NCBI GenBank assembly: GCA_013327885.1
Contig: JABUMY010000016.1
Span: forward strand, 93,008 to 157,007
DNA: 64,000 bases
Direction: 5' to 3'
Source of the DNA: Flavisolibacter longurius
Lineage (GTDB): Bacteria; Bacteroidota; Bacteroidia; Chitinophagales; Chitinophagaceae
Shown here: positions 7,792 to 16,735 of the stretch, in pieces
Layout: each line of letters opens with the position of its first letter
How positions within the stretch are numbered: position 1 is the stretch's first letter
Translations under genes and position numbers: made by a program
Notes under the pieces: generated by a model
What the model saw: the letters and a program-made list of their open reading frames with translations, nothing else
Database searches by the model: none
What the model was told of the DNA's origin: nothing

Positions 7792-10248
7792 TTACCGGGC
7801 CCGGCGGGGTGTAGCGGTCTTGGCAACATAATCACGCAGGTAACTGCAACGGTTATACGTATATTGATAAAACTTGGTGGTGCGGAATTCTTTTTTAAAC
7901 TGCGCAAACAAGGGGTTGTTCTCAAACCGTTCCTGTGCGGCTGCCTGTGCTTTTTCGTAGGCTTCGTAAGCGGGGTAATCGGCATAGGAGGGAAACACCA
8001 CCTGCCGCTGTGCACATTTGGCTACCATAAACAGGCAGGCGGCCTTGAACTCTTTGTTGGTGGCCGTTTCGTAAGCCTTTTGATAATAAGACCTTGCCGT
8101 TTGCACACCGTAATATTCTTTTTGCCAGGCAAGTTTATAGTTGCCGGAATTCCAATCGGCGCCGCTGCGGTTGTAGGCCACCGCCTGCCAGCTATTGCCG
8201 TAATAACTCATGTTGTAAAGCGCCGACGCATACTGGTAATAAAGCTGCGAGGGATCAGTGCCTTTGGCAACAGCTTTTATTTTGATTTCCAGCTCCATCA
8301 GTTTTTTAGCAAGGGATAGCTTGGTATAAGGAACCGGTACGGTTTTGTTAAACCGCTGCCAGTCGTTCAGGTAATCAAAAAACGGGTCAACCTGGATGGA
8401 AGCGGTTTTGTCGGTTTTGTAATCGTAGCGTTCTTCTACCAGCGGTAACGGTTTTTTCACTTTGGCCAGCCATTCAATGGCCTTTGCATAGTTGCGGTCA
8501 CGCAGGTGCGACGTGCCAATAACATCTACGACATCGTCCCGTTTAATGGATGCATGCTTCACCAGGAAGGCTTCTATCTTGCTGGCAGGCGCTGTAGTGA
8601 TCTTATACAGTTGCAGCAGGCTTGCCGTGTTCATTTCTTCCCTTGCATACCATACGGCGGTGTAGGGCGAATAGCCATAATCTTCTTTTTGCTCTTCACG
8701 CAAAAACGGCAGGTCTGAGAGGCCGTAAGCCAGGGCGGCTTTGGCGGTGTCGCCCTGCTGCTCGTAGCGTTGTACCAGTATCTGCGAAAAAAAGTTGCGG
8801 CAAAAAATTTCGTATTCTTTTTCCTCTCCCGCTTTTTGCACCAGCCATTGGAGGGAGGGAAGCAATTGCGCCTCTCTTTCCGGCGTAAGGGTGACCGTTT
8901 CATTGGCAGCCACCAGGAGGTCGATAAGCGTTGCCTGCGCTTTCCCGTTTTTGCTGCCGGCTGCTTCTATTGTTTTTGCCAGCGCTGCTTTTGCTTTGCT
9001 GTAATCTTTGTTCATGTAGTACAGGTAGGCAGCACCGGTAACATACAATGCCCGTTGCGAAAGGTTTTTATCGGCAGCCAAGGATTCTAAGAACACCGCG
9101 GTTTTTGTCGCCTGCACGCTGTCGTTGGTTAGGTCGGCATTGGCACCATCTTCTGCCCGCCAGTACCATCCCCAATAAGGAGCTTTGCCGCCTTTTTCTT
9201 TTTCCAGCAACGGTGTAAAATATTGTTCTTCCAGCTTATTGATCTCCCGGGTGGCCAGTAACGGCAGCAGGGGAGAAGAGGGGTCCAGTTTATACACGGC
9301 TTGCAGGATAGGCAGGCGATAGCCGGTACCGTACAGGCCAAAGAGACCCGTCATGGTTGCTTTTTCCTTATCGTTTTGACAAAGGGCCAGGTACAAAGGC
9401 AGGAGGTCCTGCCGGCAATAATCGGTTGCCCAGAGAAAGCCGGTGAAATCCTTTTTTTTATTCCTGTCGGAAAGAAGAAAGGCCTTGCTGTAAGCATGGG
9501 CCGCTTCCGGTCGTTTGCCCGTACGAAAAAGGCTGCCCGCTTTGTACGAAAGGGCTGGCTGGGCCACTGTGGAAGTGTTGTTGTTCGTAAAATGTTCATC
9601 GTACCAGCGAATGCAATCTGCATGACGGTTGTTGTAAAACGCCAGCTTGCAACGCTGGAAAGCCCATTTGTCTTTCAGGAAAGGATCGGTTGTTTTGGTA
9701 TATGCTTCGTTGGCTTCGGCAATGTAATTGTTCGCCAGCAGGCTGTCGGTTTTGGCCGCTTCCCAGTCGGAGGGATTGCTGACTGGGGCTGTTCTTTTTA
9801 CAAAAAGCAGGTAACGGGCAGCTTCGGTTTTTTTAGCGTTGACAAAAGCTTTCGCTACCGAATTTTTTTGCCAGCGTGCCGGCATCGTCTTGCCCGACTT
9901 TATGCTTTCTTCCAACTGCCGCAGCTCGTCTTCTTTTGCAAAATAAACCAGTTGCGCCGCATCGCTTACCGTGCCGGTGCCGGCATACTGCTTCCACTCC
10001 TCAGCAAGCCTTGGATCCACGACAGCCAGTGAGTCTTCCGGTTCTCCATACCAGTAATCATCGTCGTAAAACGTCAGCAGCGAGGTATAATAAAACGGCC
10101 GGTATTCAGGACCACTACCATTGCTGTTGCTGAAAAAAGAAGTAAAATAATCATGCGGATCTTCGGTGCCGCCGCAGGTAATGCCGTTGCCGGGAAACAA
10201 GGTGGCAGCGGCGCTAGTGCAGGCTAGTATAAAAGCTTTCCAGTTCAT
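7792..10248 (-). CDS. Large exported protein with TPR-like helical repeats
   Basis: 818 residues from the ATG at 10248, which gives the signal peptide MNWKAFILACTSAAATLFPG; an ATG 33 bp upstream would place polar residues before it. The mature protein is rich in Ala, Lys and Tyr and has many short helical segments with TPR-like spacing (for example ARYLLFVKRTAP, ALYVTGAAYLYYMNKDYSKA, YYQKAYETATNKEFKAACLF). The start overlaps the 3' end of the upstream gene by 35 bp, so the two are probably co-translated. The partner is a putative DUF3142-like lipoprotein. No catalytic motif is recognised; a scaffold role at the cell envelope is a guess. Confidence 0.75.
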   Translation of the reverse strand: MNWKAFILACTSAAATLFPGNGITCGGTEDPHDYFTSFFSNSNGSGPEYRPFYYTSLLTFYDDDYWYGEPEDSLAVVDPRLAEEWKQYAGTGTVSDAAQLVYFAKEDELRQLEESIKSGKTMPARWQKNSVAKAFVNAKKTEAARYLLFVKRTAPVSNPSDWEAAKTDSLLANNYIAEANEAYTKTTDPFLKDKWAFQRCKLAFYNNRHADCIRWYDEHFTNNNTSTVAQPALSYKAGSLFRTGKRPEAAHAYSKAFLLSDRNKKKDFTGFLWATDYCRQDLLPLYLALCQNDKEKATMTGLFGLYGTGYRLPILQAVYKLDPSSPLLPLLATREINKLEEQYFTPLLEKEKGGKAPYWGWYWRAEDGANADLTNDSVQATKTAVFLESLAADKNLSQRALYVTGAAYLYYMNKDYSKAKAALAKTIEAAGSKNGKAQATLIDLLVAANETVTLTPEREAQLLPSLQWLVQKAGEEKEYEIFCRNFFSQILVQRYEQQGDTAKAALAYGLSDLPFLREEQKEDYGYSPYTAVWYAREEMNTASLLQLYKITTAPASKIEAFLVKHASIKRDDVVDVIGTSHLRDRNYAKAIEWLAKVKKPLPLVEERYDYKTDKTASIQVDPFFDYLNDWQRFNKTVPVPYTKLSLAKKLMELEIKIKAVAKGTDPSQLYYQYASALYNMSYYGNSWQAVAYNRSGADWNSGNYKLAWQKEYYGVQTARSYYQKAYETATNKEFKAACLFMVAKCAQRQVVFPSYADYPAYEAYEKAQAAAQERFENNPLFAQFKKEFRTTKFYQYTYNRCSYLRDYVAKTATPRRAR

Positions 10249-11251
10249 GCAGCGTGTAATTAGTGATGGTATTGGGATCAAGGTGGTATAAAATTACCGA
10301 ACGTTTTTGCGCTTTCAGTTTTTGGGCCAGCCGTTCGGCGCATTTTTTTACCACGGCGGCTTCACTTACTTCGCGGCGCAACCATTGCCCCTTTTTAAAA
10401 GCATAACCGCTGATGATGGTATCAGACGAAAAATAAATGCGGTCTTTTTTTTCCATTCCTGCCGGTGGAGCAAATTCTCTTACGATGCCTTTGTAGGTGT
10501 TGTTTTCAAACAGCACATACCAGTGAAAAATAGGAAGGGCAATATCCAGCGGCAGCGAATAGCTGTCGAGGTTAGCAATGTATTTTTTTAATTCCGCTTC
10601 TTCAATGATCGAATTTTTTATTTCGGGGTGACGCAGGTTGCCCATGTTGTAACACATCAGCAGGCCTTTGTCGGCCGGCGGTATGCCGGCCTGGCTGCGA
10701 AACTTTACCTGGTGCAGGCGTATGGTGACCGATAGTTTTCTGTTTTGAAAAAAGGGCTGTTGTTGCAGTGTTTGCAGCAAAGCGAAATAAGCTTCTTTTG
10801 TTGTGGTGGTCCAGTCGCAATCGATCTGCACTTCACCGGACAAGTTGATGTGATTACTGGCAGCGATGGACGAAAGAAGATTAGCGATGTTGACGGCCAG
10901 TTGCTCTCTTTGTTGGGGCGAAGATTTTTGCAGCGGTTCCTGCGTGATAAAAACGACCGGTGTGATGGTGATGCCTTTTGGTGGTGCCTCCTGAAAAATG
11001 CTTTTGGCTGCGGGCTGCGGGGCCTCTTTTTCCGGGTTCCACTCGACGTCAAAAAACTTTACATAAAGCTCGTTGACGGAAAGCTGCTGCAGCGTTCTTT
11101 TTTCGTTTGGCGAAAGTGTGAAAGCAGTTTTCCAATAATAAAAAGAACGCTGCACGTCCGCTTTTTCAATTCGGTTGCACTGGCAACAGAAAAAGAGAAA
11201 AGCAAGGAGGGTGCAGCGTTGAAAAAAAAGGAGGCTGTTGTTCAAAGGCAA
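10214..11251 (-). CDS. Lipoprotein resembling DUF3142 / glycosidase-like TIM barrels
   Basis: 345 residues. The N-terminus has a hydrophobic stretch and a Cys (LLAFLFFCCQCNRIEK) compatible with a lipoprotein signal. The middle has EVQIDCDWTTTTKEAYFALL and GLLMCYNMG, which resemble the beta-strand motifs of DUF3142 and related TIM-barrel glycosidase-like proteins (VQIDCD, then a VLMVYD-type strand). That family call is by eye. The only start available at the 5' end is TTG at 11249-11251, directly after the TAA of the upstream small gene (11252-11254), so translation by coupling or reinitiation is likely. The 3' end overlaps the next gene by 35 bp. It is the second gene of a four-gene leftward operon. 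Confidence 0.7.
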   Translation of the reverse strand: MPLNNSLLFFQRCTLLAFLFFCCQCNRIEKADVQRSFYYWKTAFTLSPNEKRTLQQLSVNELYVKFFDVEWNPEKEAPQPAAKSIFQEAPPKGITITPVVFITQEPLQKSSPQQREQLAVNIANLLSSIAASNHINLSGEVQIDCDWTTTTKEAYFALLQTLQQQPFFQNRKLSVTIRLHQVKFRSQAGIPPADKGLLMCYNMGNLRHPEIKNSIIEEAELKKYIANLDSYSLPLDIALPIFHWYVLFENNTYKGIVREFAPPAGMEKKDRIYFSSDTIISGYAFKKGQWLRREVSEAAVVKKCAERLAQKLKAQKRSVILYHLDPNTITNYTLHELESFYTSLH

Positions 11252-11434
11252 TTATTTGCCGCCAAACATACTGTCTACAGCGCCGGATAACATCGGGTAT
11301 TTTTCCACCACGAAATCTTTGATGGTTTCAAGCACTTTCTGTGCCTGTTCGTCTGTAAGGTTTGCGCCGGATTTCAAGCGTTCTGTCAGTTCGCCAACCT
11401 GGCCTTGCACGTTGTCTTTGTTCAGTCCAAACAT
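11252..11434 (-). CDS. Small helical protein (paralogue of 7505-7732)
   Basis: 60 residues, starting MFGLNKDNVQGQVGELTERL. The segment AQKVLETIKDFVVEKYPML then SGAVDSMFG matches the core of the 75-residue protein at 7505-7732. It is charged and helical with no signal peptide. It is the first gene of the leftward operon, and its stop codon touches the TTG start of the next gene. The function is unknown. The conservation of the core between the two copies supports that both are real genes. Confidence 0.7.
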   Translation of the reverse strand: MFGLNKDNVQGQVGELTERLKSGANLTDEQAQKVLETIKDFVVEKYPMLSGAVDSMFGGK

Positions 11435-11470
11435 AACCGCGGATTAATGGGATTTTTAAATGATTATTAA

Positions 11471-11562
11471 GAGGTTGATAGGTTAATAGGTTAATAAGTT
11501 GAAAGGTTGAAAGGTTGATAAGGATTGGTTATCCCGCTTATTAACTTATCAACCTATCAACT
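11471..11562. repeat. 8-nt period repeat with inverted end, next to clpX stop
   Basis: Units such as GTTGATAG, GTTAATAG, GTTAATAA and GTTGAAAG run from 11472 to about 11527 and close with GGATTGG. An inverted version (TTATTAACTTATCAACCTAT) follows at about 11539-11558 and touches the clpX stop codon. The same repeat type, ending in the same GATTGG, occurs at 38897-38960. Confidence 0.75.
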
Positions 11563-12808
11563 AAGCAACCTTGAGAAGACTCATCTTACTCTTGTCGAAT
11601 TTGCGCTGGGCATATTCAAGGTCAAGCGTAAAGAATTTTTCTTTGGATGACGGCATTTCAAACATGGCGTCGGTGAGGATGCTTTCGCAGATGCTGCGCA
11701 GGCCTCTTGCACCCAGTTTGTACTCCACGGCCTTTTCCACCATAAAGTCCAGTACATCGTCTTCGATGTGGAGTTGAATGCCTTCCAGCTCAAACAGGCG
11801 TTTGTACTGCTTGATCAGCGCATTCTTCGGCTCCGTAAGAATGGCTCGCAAAGTAGCGGCATCCAGCGGATCGAGGTGCGTTACCACGGGCAGGCGACCC
11901 AGCAATTCCGGTATCAGGCCAAAGGCTTTCAGGTCCTGTGCGTTAACATAACGCAGCAGGTTTTTCTTCATGCTTTCCTGTTGCATCTTGTCCACGTTAA
12001 AACCAATGGTATTGGTTTGCACACGGCGGGCAATGATGCGGTCGATGCCGTCGAAAGCGCCACCGCAGATAAAAAGAATATTTTGCGTATTGATCTTGAT
12101 AAGCTTTTGCTCGGGGTGTTTGCGGCCACCTTGTGGCGGCACCAGCACGTCGGTACCTTCCAGCAGCTTTAGCATTCCTTGCTGAACACCTTCGCCGCTA
12201 ACATCGCGGGTAATGGATGGGTTGTCGCTTTTGCGGGCAATCTTGTCTATCTCATCGATGTAAACAATACCGCGTTCGGCCGCGGCCACATCGTAATTAC
12301 AAACCTGCAGCAAGCGGGTGAGAATGCTTTCCACGTCTTCGCCCACATAACCGGCTTCGGTAAACACAGTGGCATCCACAATCGCAAACGGAACGTTCAG
12401 CAACTTGGCAATGGTTTTGGCCAGCAGGGTTTTGCCCGTACCGGTTTCACCCACCATGACGATGTTGCTTTTTTCAATTTCGATCTCGTCTTTGGGAACG
12501 TCGGTAGCCTTGTATTGCAGACGCTTGTAGTGGTTGTAAACGGCCACGGCCATTACTTTTTTTGCATCATCCTGCCCAATGATATATTCGTCGAGGAATT
12601 TTTTTACCTCGATTGGTTTTTTCACGGTGAGCTTAAAAGCAGAAGGGGCGGCGTTCTTTTCATCCCGAACCATCAACTCCTGTTCAATGATCTCACGGGC
12701 ATGATCCACGCAATTCTCACAGATATGTCCTTCCTGCCCGGCGATCAGGATGCGGACTTCATCCCGGCTGCGGCCACAAAAAGAACAGTGTAAAATATTT
12801 TTCGCCAT
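11561..12808 (-). CDS. clpX: ATP-dependent Clp protease ATP-binding subunit ClpX
   Basis: 415 residues from the ATG at 12808 ([14 protein letters not shown]); an ATG 15 bp upstream is less like the family. ClpX is the AAA+ unfoldase that feeds tagged proteins to ClpP. The zinc-binding domain has two CxxC pairs ([12 protein letters not shown] and HICENCV). Walker A is [12 protein letters not shown], Walker B is [10 protein letters not shown], and the pore loop GYVGEDVES, an arginine-finger region (ELLGRLPVV) and the C-terminal [12 protein letters not shown] sensor II segment are all present. The length is normal. It lies about 1.1 kb from the two clpP genes on the same strand; that gap holds repeats and a terminator, so co-transcription is doubtful. 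Confidence 0.97.
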   Translation of the reverse strand: MAKNILHCSFCGRSRDEVRILIAGQEGHICENCVDHAREIIEQELMVRDEKNAAPSAFKLTVKKPIEVKKFLDEYIIGQDDAKKVMAVAVYNHYKRLQYKATDVPKDEIEIEKSNIVMVGETGTGKTLLAKTIAKLLNVPFAIVDATVFTEAGYVGEDVESILTRLLQVCNYDVAAAERGIVYIDEIDKIARKSDNPSITRDVSGEGVQQGMLKLLEGTDVLVPPQGGRKHPEQKLIKINTQNILFICGGAFDGIDRIIARRVQTNTIGFNVDKMQQESMKKNLLRYVNAQDLKAFGLIPELLGRLPVVTHLDPLDAATLRAILTEPKNALIKQYKRLFELEGIQLHIEDDVLDFMVEKAVEYKLGARGLRSICESILTDAMFEMPSSKEKFFTLDLEYAQRKFDKSKMSLLKVA

Positions 12809-13080
12809 GTTGGTTATTATCAAGTGTTAGAATCCAAAAACAACCCAAAAGCTGCATTCAGCCGACAAAAATAGAAAATTCACGTTGTCCGGCTCCTGAT
12901 TTATAGGAATCTTATGAGAAAGGCGGAGGCCCCCACCTAACCTCCCCCAACGGGGGAGGAACAGCCAACGCACAACGCCACGCTTTTGCACGATATGTTT
13001 TTTGGCGCCGCCAGTCTTTTTTTAGCGGAGGCTTTTCGCTTATGCATACGATTGTTTTCTACCTGCCAATTCTCTCTGCA

Positions 13081-13168
13081 AAGCCCGGAGGGCTTTCCTG
13101 TGAATAGCACCGGGTGAAACCCGGTGAGCAAGTGCACCAGATGGCAAAAAAACCCGGAGGGGGTTCCC
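13081..13168 (+). repeat. Solo copy of the repeat that flanks the 82-residue ORF at 41.5 kb
   Basis: It begins AAGCCCGGAGGGCTTTCCTG and ends ACCCGGAGGGGGTTCCC, with an inner hairpin CACCGGGTGAAACCCGGTG. Layout and length match the arms at 41444-41532 and 41805-41892. No partner arm or ORF was seen beside it. Confidence 0.65.
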
Positions 13169-13810
13169 GTTTATTGACACTGGCCTAATATTCTGCTGAT
13201 GAACAGGGAACTTTATTGGGTTTTGTGAACCCACCCCAAGTCTTTACGGAAATAGTAAGCGTTAGGCCGCCCCTCCGAGGAGGGGATAACTGTTCTAGCG
13301 GAACGAGATTGGTAAGGGAAAAGATGTAATTGCCTTACCAATTTCTAATGAATACAAATTTTCAATAATCGACTTTCAATGTTCAGATCTCAATTGAGAA
13401 AACTGGATGTCTGTCTTTTTCCCATTACCCGCTGGTTCAGCGCCTTATTGCGCATAAACTAACGCTTCTATTTGCTGTAAAAAAAGAATAGCGCAATACA
13501 GCGCCTACTGTTTCTTGCTTTATCAGCCGATTAAGGTTCTTGCATCAAGCAACGTAAAGTGAAGAATGTAACGAAATCGAAAGAGAGTATACAAAGTGAA
13601 TAGTGCAACCAGTAATGAAAGCTTGTTGTGCGCTGGGCTTGGCAAATCCAGCGGAGCATTGGATTTGCCTTGAACTTTTGGCTCCACCTTTTGTTTCCAA
13701 GACAAAAGGTGGAAAATTCCCTATAGAAAAGAAAGACCAAATAAAAGCAAATACATTAACAAGCAGGGATGCTCGCTAATCAACTAAATGAGAACTCATC
13801 TTAAAACATC

Positions 13811-13849
13811 CCAACAAAAGAAAAGCCTCCACCAAAACCTGGTGAAGGC
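13811..13849 (-). terminator. Rho-independent terminator after the clpP genes
   Basis: On the minus strand GCCTTCACCA pairs with TGGTGGAGGC (13825-13849) and is followed by TTTTCTTTTG. It lies 60 bp beyond the clpP stop at 13909. Confidence 0.8.
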
Positions 13850-13908
13850 CAATCCTCTATCACGCAAAACTGTTTTGCAAATCAATCCTTCCTTGAAGGA
13901 AAGCCCAT

Positions 13909-14580
13909 TTACAGCATCTTATCCAAAACCTTGTCCACAATCCCGTACTCAATGCTCTTTTCTGCATCCATCCAATAATCCCGTTCAAAATCCTTACGGA
14001 TACGCTCAATCGTTTGACCCGTATTCTCCGCCAGGATGCGGGCACCCATTTCTTTTGTACGCAGGATCTGCTCAGCATGGATCTCCATATCGGCACTCAC
14101 CGCCTGGATGTGACCACCCAGCGAAGGCTGGTGGATCATCACTTCGCCATGCGGGTAAATATAGCGCTTGCCTTTTTCGCCGGCGCTCAGCAGGATGCTT
14201 CCCATGGAGGCCGCCAGTCCCATACAGATAGTGCTAACCGGGGAGGAGATCAGCTTCATGGTATCATAGATCACCATGCCGCTGGTAACAGAGCCACCCG
14301 GGCTGCTGATGTAAAACTTGATCTCTTTGCCGGGAGCGTCAGCTTCCAGCAGGAGAAGTTTGGTGACGACGTCCTTGGCCGATTTATCGTCCACCACACC
14401 CCAGAGGTAAATGGCGCGGGTTTCAAAAAAGTATTTTTCAAGACGCTTGTACAGCATGCGGGTGTCCACTTCGGCCCGCTCTTCTTTTTCTTCTTCGCCG
14501 GGTTCGGGTTCGCCGGGAACACCGGGCTCGGGCTGCATGGTATGTAAATAACGGTTCGTCAATAATTCTGAAAAACTCAT
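13909..14580 (-). CDS. clpP: ATP-dependent Clp protease proteolytic subunit (second copy)
   Basis: 223 residues. It forms the serine-protease chamber that degrades substrates unfolded by ClpX or ClpC. The catalytic triad is intact by alignment with E. coli ClpP: Ser125 in GLAASMGSILL, His150 in EVMIHQPSLGG, and Asp201 in DFERDYWMDAEKSIEYGIVD. The N-terminus is longer than usual and acidic, with a Pro/Glu-rich stretch (PEPGVPGEPEPGEEEKEE) before the ClpP fold, which may be a propeptide or a partner-docking tail. It is 73 bp downstream of another clpP on the same strand, so the two are probably one transcript and may form mixed rings. One Ser is inserted after HQP relative to E. coli. Confidence 0.94.
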   Translation of the reverse strand: MSFSELLTNRYLHTMQPEPGVPGEPEPGEEEKEERAEVDTRMLYKRLEKYFFETRAIYLWGVVDDKSAKDVVTKLLLLEADAPGKEIKFYISSPGGSVTSGMVIYDTMKLISSPVSTICMGLAASMGSILLSAGEKGKRYIYPHGEVMIHQPSLGGHIQAVSADMEIHAEQILRTKEMGARILAENTGQTIERIRKDFERDYWMDAEKSIEYGIVDKVLDKML

Positions 14581-14653
14581 CGTATAACTTCTTTTAGGTT
14601 TAAGATTCTATTTCCGTCAACTAACAAAATGCTTGATCTTGTTTCCCGACGTC

Positions 14654-15349
14654 TTACTGGTCTTTTTTCTCTTTGCGTGGATTGGTCAGCAGCACTTCGT
14701 CTACCAGCCCGTACTCTTTTGCTTCGGGAGCCGTCATCCAGTAGTCACGGGTCAGGTCTTCTTCCACCCGTTCGATCGTTTGTTCCGAATGGTTGCTGTA
14801 GATCTCGTACAGCTCTCTTTTAATCTTTTTCACCTCCCGCACGGTGATCTCGATATCGGTCGCTTGTCCGCCAATGGCACCGCTGGGCTGGTGCAGCATC
14901 ACACGGGAGTGCTTCAGGGCAGCCCGCTTTCCTTTTGTACCCGCACAAAGCAGGAGCGAGCCCATAGAAGCCGCCATGCCGATACAGATAGTGGCCACAT
15001 CGGGAGTGACGTATTGCATGGTATCGTAGATACCCAGGCCGGCATACACGCTGCCGCCGGGAGAATTGATGTACATGTTGATATCGCGGGTGCGGTCGGT
15101 GCTGTCGAGGAAGAGCAATTGTGCCGTGATAATGTTGGCCACTTCGTCATTGATGGGGTACCCCAAAAAAATGATGCGGTCCATCATCAGGCGGCTGTAA
15201 ACGTCCATGACGGCCACGTTCATCGGACGTTCTTCGATAATGTTCGGCGTCAGCCCGGTAATGACATATTTGTTATAGCTGTCTAATGTGTTACTCGAAA
15301 TCCCCTTGTGCTTAACGGCATATTTTTCAAATTCTGATGGAAAACTCAT
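14654..15349 (-). CDS. clpP: ATP-dependent Clp protease proteolytic subunit (first copy)
   Basis: 231 residues. Ser128 in GMAASMGSLLL, His153 in RVMLHQPSGAIGG and Asp202 in DLTRDYWMTAPEAKEYGLVD make a complete triad. The oligomerisation motif INSPGGSVYAGLGIYDTMQ is typical. The C-terminus is a lysine-rich tail (NPRKEKKDQ). It is the promoter-proximal gene of the clpP pair; the next clpP starts 73 bp further. No trigger-factor gene lies upstream, as it does in many bacteria; a GxxExxY element and a rhomboid gene are there instead. Which paralogue pairs with ClpX cannot be told from sequence alone. Confidence 0.94.
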   Translation of the reverse strand: MSFPSEFEKYAVKHKGISSNTLDSYNKYVITGLTPNIIEERPMNVAVMDVYSRLMMDRIIFLGYPINDEVANIITAQLLFLDSTDRTRDINMYINSPGGSVYAGLGIYDTMQYVTPDVATICIGMAASMGSLLLCAGTKGKRAALKHSRVMLHQPSGAIGGQATDIEITVREVKKIKRELYEIYSNHSEQTIERVEEDLTRDYWMTAPEAKEYGLVDEVLLTNPRKEKKDQ

Positions 15350-15438
15350 GTTCGTCTTTATTAGATTTTAAGCAATTTAATGGAAGGTAGGCTTACAAAT
15401 ACCAGGCCCGGCGCAAAAACCGGACATTTTGGCTGCGA

Positions 15439-15918
15439 ACCGCAGAGAACAGGAGAAGCGGAGGTTTTCGCAGAGATAATTTTTATATTTAGCTATGACC
15501 ACTGCTAACTTGAATTCTCTTGGAGGAATCATTCTCGATGCTTCAATAGCCGTTCATCGTGAGTTGGGACCAGGGCTTTTGGAATCTGCTTATGAATTGG
15601 CACTGATGCAGGAGTTGATGCAAAAGGGCTTGGTGGTAAAAAGACAGGTTCCTGTGCAACTAGCTTATAAAGGAGTAAATCTTGGCAAAGCTTATGAAAT
15701 TGATCTCCTTGTAGAAGATGAGATCATTGTAGAAATCAAAGCCGTTTTGGAGATGCACCCCATCTTCATGGCCCAAATCATTACCTATCTGAAGCTATAT
15801 GGCAAAAAGCTAGGTTACCTCATTAACTTCAATGAGACCTTATTGAAGAACGGTTTCAAAAGAGTAGTGTATAACATTTAACTCTGCGAAACCCTCTGCC
15901 TCTCCCCTTCTCTGCGGT
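15439..15918 (+). mobile_element. 480-bp GxxExxY cassette with 38-bp terminal inverted repeats
   Basis: The left arm 15439-15476 and right arm 15881-15918 are inverted repeats with 32 of 38 identical positions, without gaps; the outer 11 bp are ACCGCAGAGAA. The arms enclose only the GxxExxY gene: the left arm ends 18 bp before the ATG and the right arm begins at the last base of the stop codon. No transposase and no clear target-site duplication was seen. It lies between the clpP promoter side and the rhomboid gene. That it moves is inferred from structure and from the similar cassette at 50347-50829. Confidence 0.65.
15495..15881 (+). CDS. GxxExxY protein
   Basis: 128 residues. The name-giving motif is GLLESAY (residues about 25-31). 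The segment YEIDLLVEDEIIVEIKAVLEMHPIFMAQ has the order D-(x)n-E-x-K (DLLVEDEIIVEIKA), like a PD-(D/E)xK nuclease core; related families are thought to be nuclease-fold proteins, but activity is unproven. The C-terminus (GYLINFNETLLKNGFKRVV) is standard. A second member lies at 50391-50792, also between inverted repeats. The gene exactly fills the interval between the two 38-bp arms. The start ATG at 15495 gives MTTANLNSLGGIILDASIAV, normal for the family. Confidence 0.88.
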   Translation: MTTANLNSLGGIILDASIAVHRELGPGLLESAYELALMQELMQKGLVVKRQVPVQLAYKGVNLGKAYEIDLLVEDEIIVEIKAVLEMHPIFMAQIITYLKLYGKKLGYLINFNETLLKNGFKRVVYNI

Positions 15919-15964
15919 AACCACCACGGAACAGCATTTGCAACACTCTCCCCAAATTCAATCT

Positions 15965-16735
15965 ATGTTCATTCCGGTAGGCGATGATAACAGGGACAGG
16001 AGCACCACACCCTATATAAACTATCTTTTTATAGGCATCAACATCCTGGTGTTTGTTTTTCTGCAGGGCATGGGCAACGATTACAATTTTACGTTTGCTT
16101 ATGCCACGGTACCAGGTGAGATCCTTACCGGCGAAGATTTTGTTTCTGAATCCAAAGTGTTCCGGGATGCCATTACGGGAGAACGCATCACCATGCCCGG
16201 ACTGCAGCCTACAAACATCCCGGTTTATTTTACGCTGATCACCTCTATGTTCATGCACGGAGGCTGGGCGCATCTTTTGGGGAATATGCTGTTCTTGATG
16301 GTGTTTGGTGATAACATCGAAGATGCCATGGGACACCGTCGCTATTTTTATTTCTACCTGCTTTGTGGTGTGCTGGCAGGCCTTAGCCATGTCCTCACAT
16401 CGGCCTTTACCAGCCAAAGCATTTATATTCCAAGCCTTGGCGCATCGGGGGCCGTTTCCGGTGTCATGGGTGGTTATATGTTGCTGTTTCCTACCCGGTC
16501 GGTGCACATGTGGATCTTCTTTTTTATCAGCTCCGTGCCGGCGTTTATTGCTGTGGGCATCTGGTTTGTGTTCCAGGTCATCAACGGCATGGGCATGCTG
16601 GGAGGCGAGGAGTCGGCCGGTGGGGTGGCTTACGCGGCGCATATCGGTGGGTTTATTGTTGGCTTCCTGCTGGTAAAGCTTTTTGCCAAAAAGCGGCGGG
16701 TTCAATTAATAAAGGAAGAAGAAGCGTCCTGGTAA
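15965..16735 (+). CDS. Rhomboid family intramembrane serine protease
   Basis: 256 residues from ATG 15965 (MFIPVGDDNRDRSTTPYINY); an in-frame ATG at 15938 is possible but lies only 20 bp after the GxxExxY repeat and is less like the family. At least six hydrophobic segments are visible. Catalytic Ser is in GASGAVSG (about residue 161) and catalytic His in AYAAHIGGF (about residue 226); the family motif HGGWAHLLGNMLFL is present near residue 100. Rhomboids cleave transmembrane substrates in the membrane; the substrate here is unknown. The C-terminal tail is basic, then acidic (KKRRVQLIKEEEASW). The last 30 bp overlap the 3' end of the convergent lipid kinase gene. Confidence 0.92.
   Translation: MFIPVGDDNRDRSTTPYINYLFIGINILVFVFLQGMGNDYNFTFAYATVPGEILTGEDFVSESKVFRDAITGERITMPGLQPTNIPVYFTLITSMFMHGGWAHLLGNMLFLMVFGDNIEDAMGHRRYFYFYLLCGVLAGLSHVLTSAFTSQSIYIPSLGASGAVSGVMGGYMLLFPTRSVHMWIFFFISSVPAFIAVGIWFVFQVINGMGMLGGEESAGGVAYAAHIGGFIVGFLLVKLFAKKRRVQLIKEEEASW

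Larger units (their letters stand above)
12809..13908. other. 1.1-kb intergenic region without a recognisable gene
   Basis: No ORF with family features was seen on either strand. It contains a CCTCCCCCAACGGGGGAGG palindrome near 12940-12958, a solo copy of the inverted-repeat element at 13081-13168, a GCCCCTCCGAGGAGGGG palindrome near 13269-13285, and the clpP terminator at 13811-13849. The rest (about 13300-13800) is AT-rich with nothing recognised. Confidence 0.6.
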
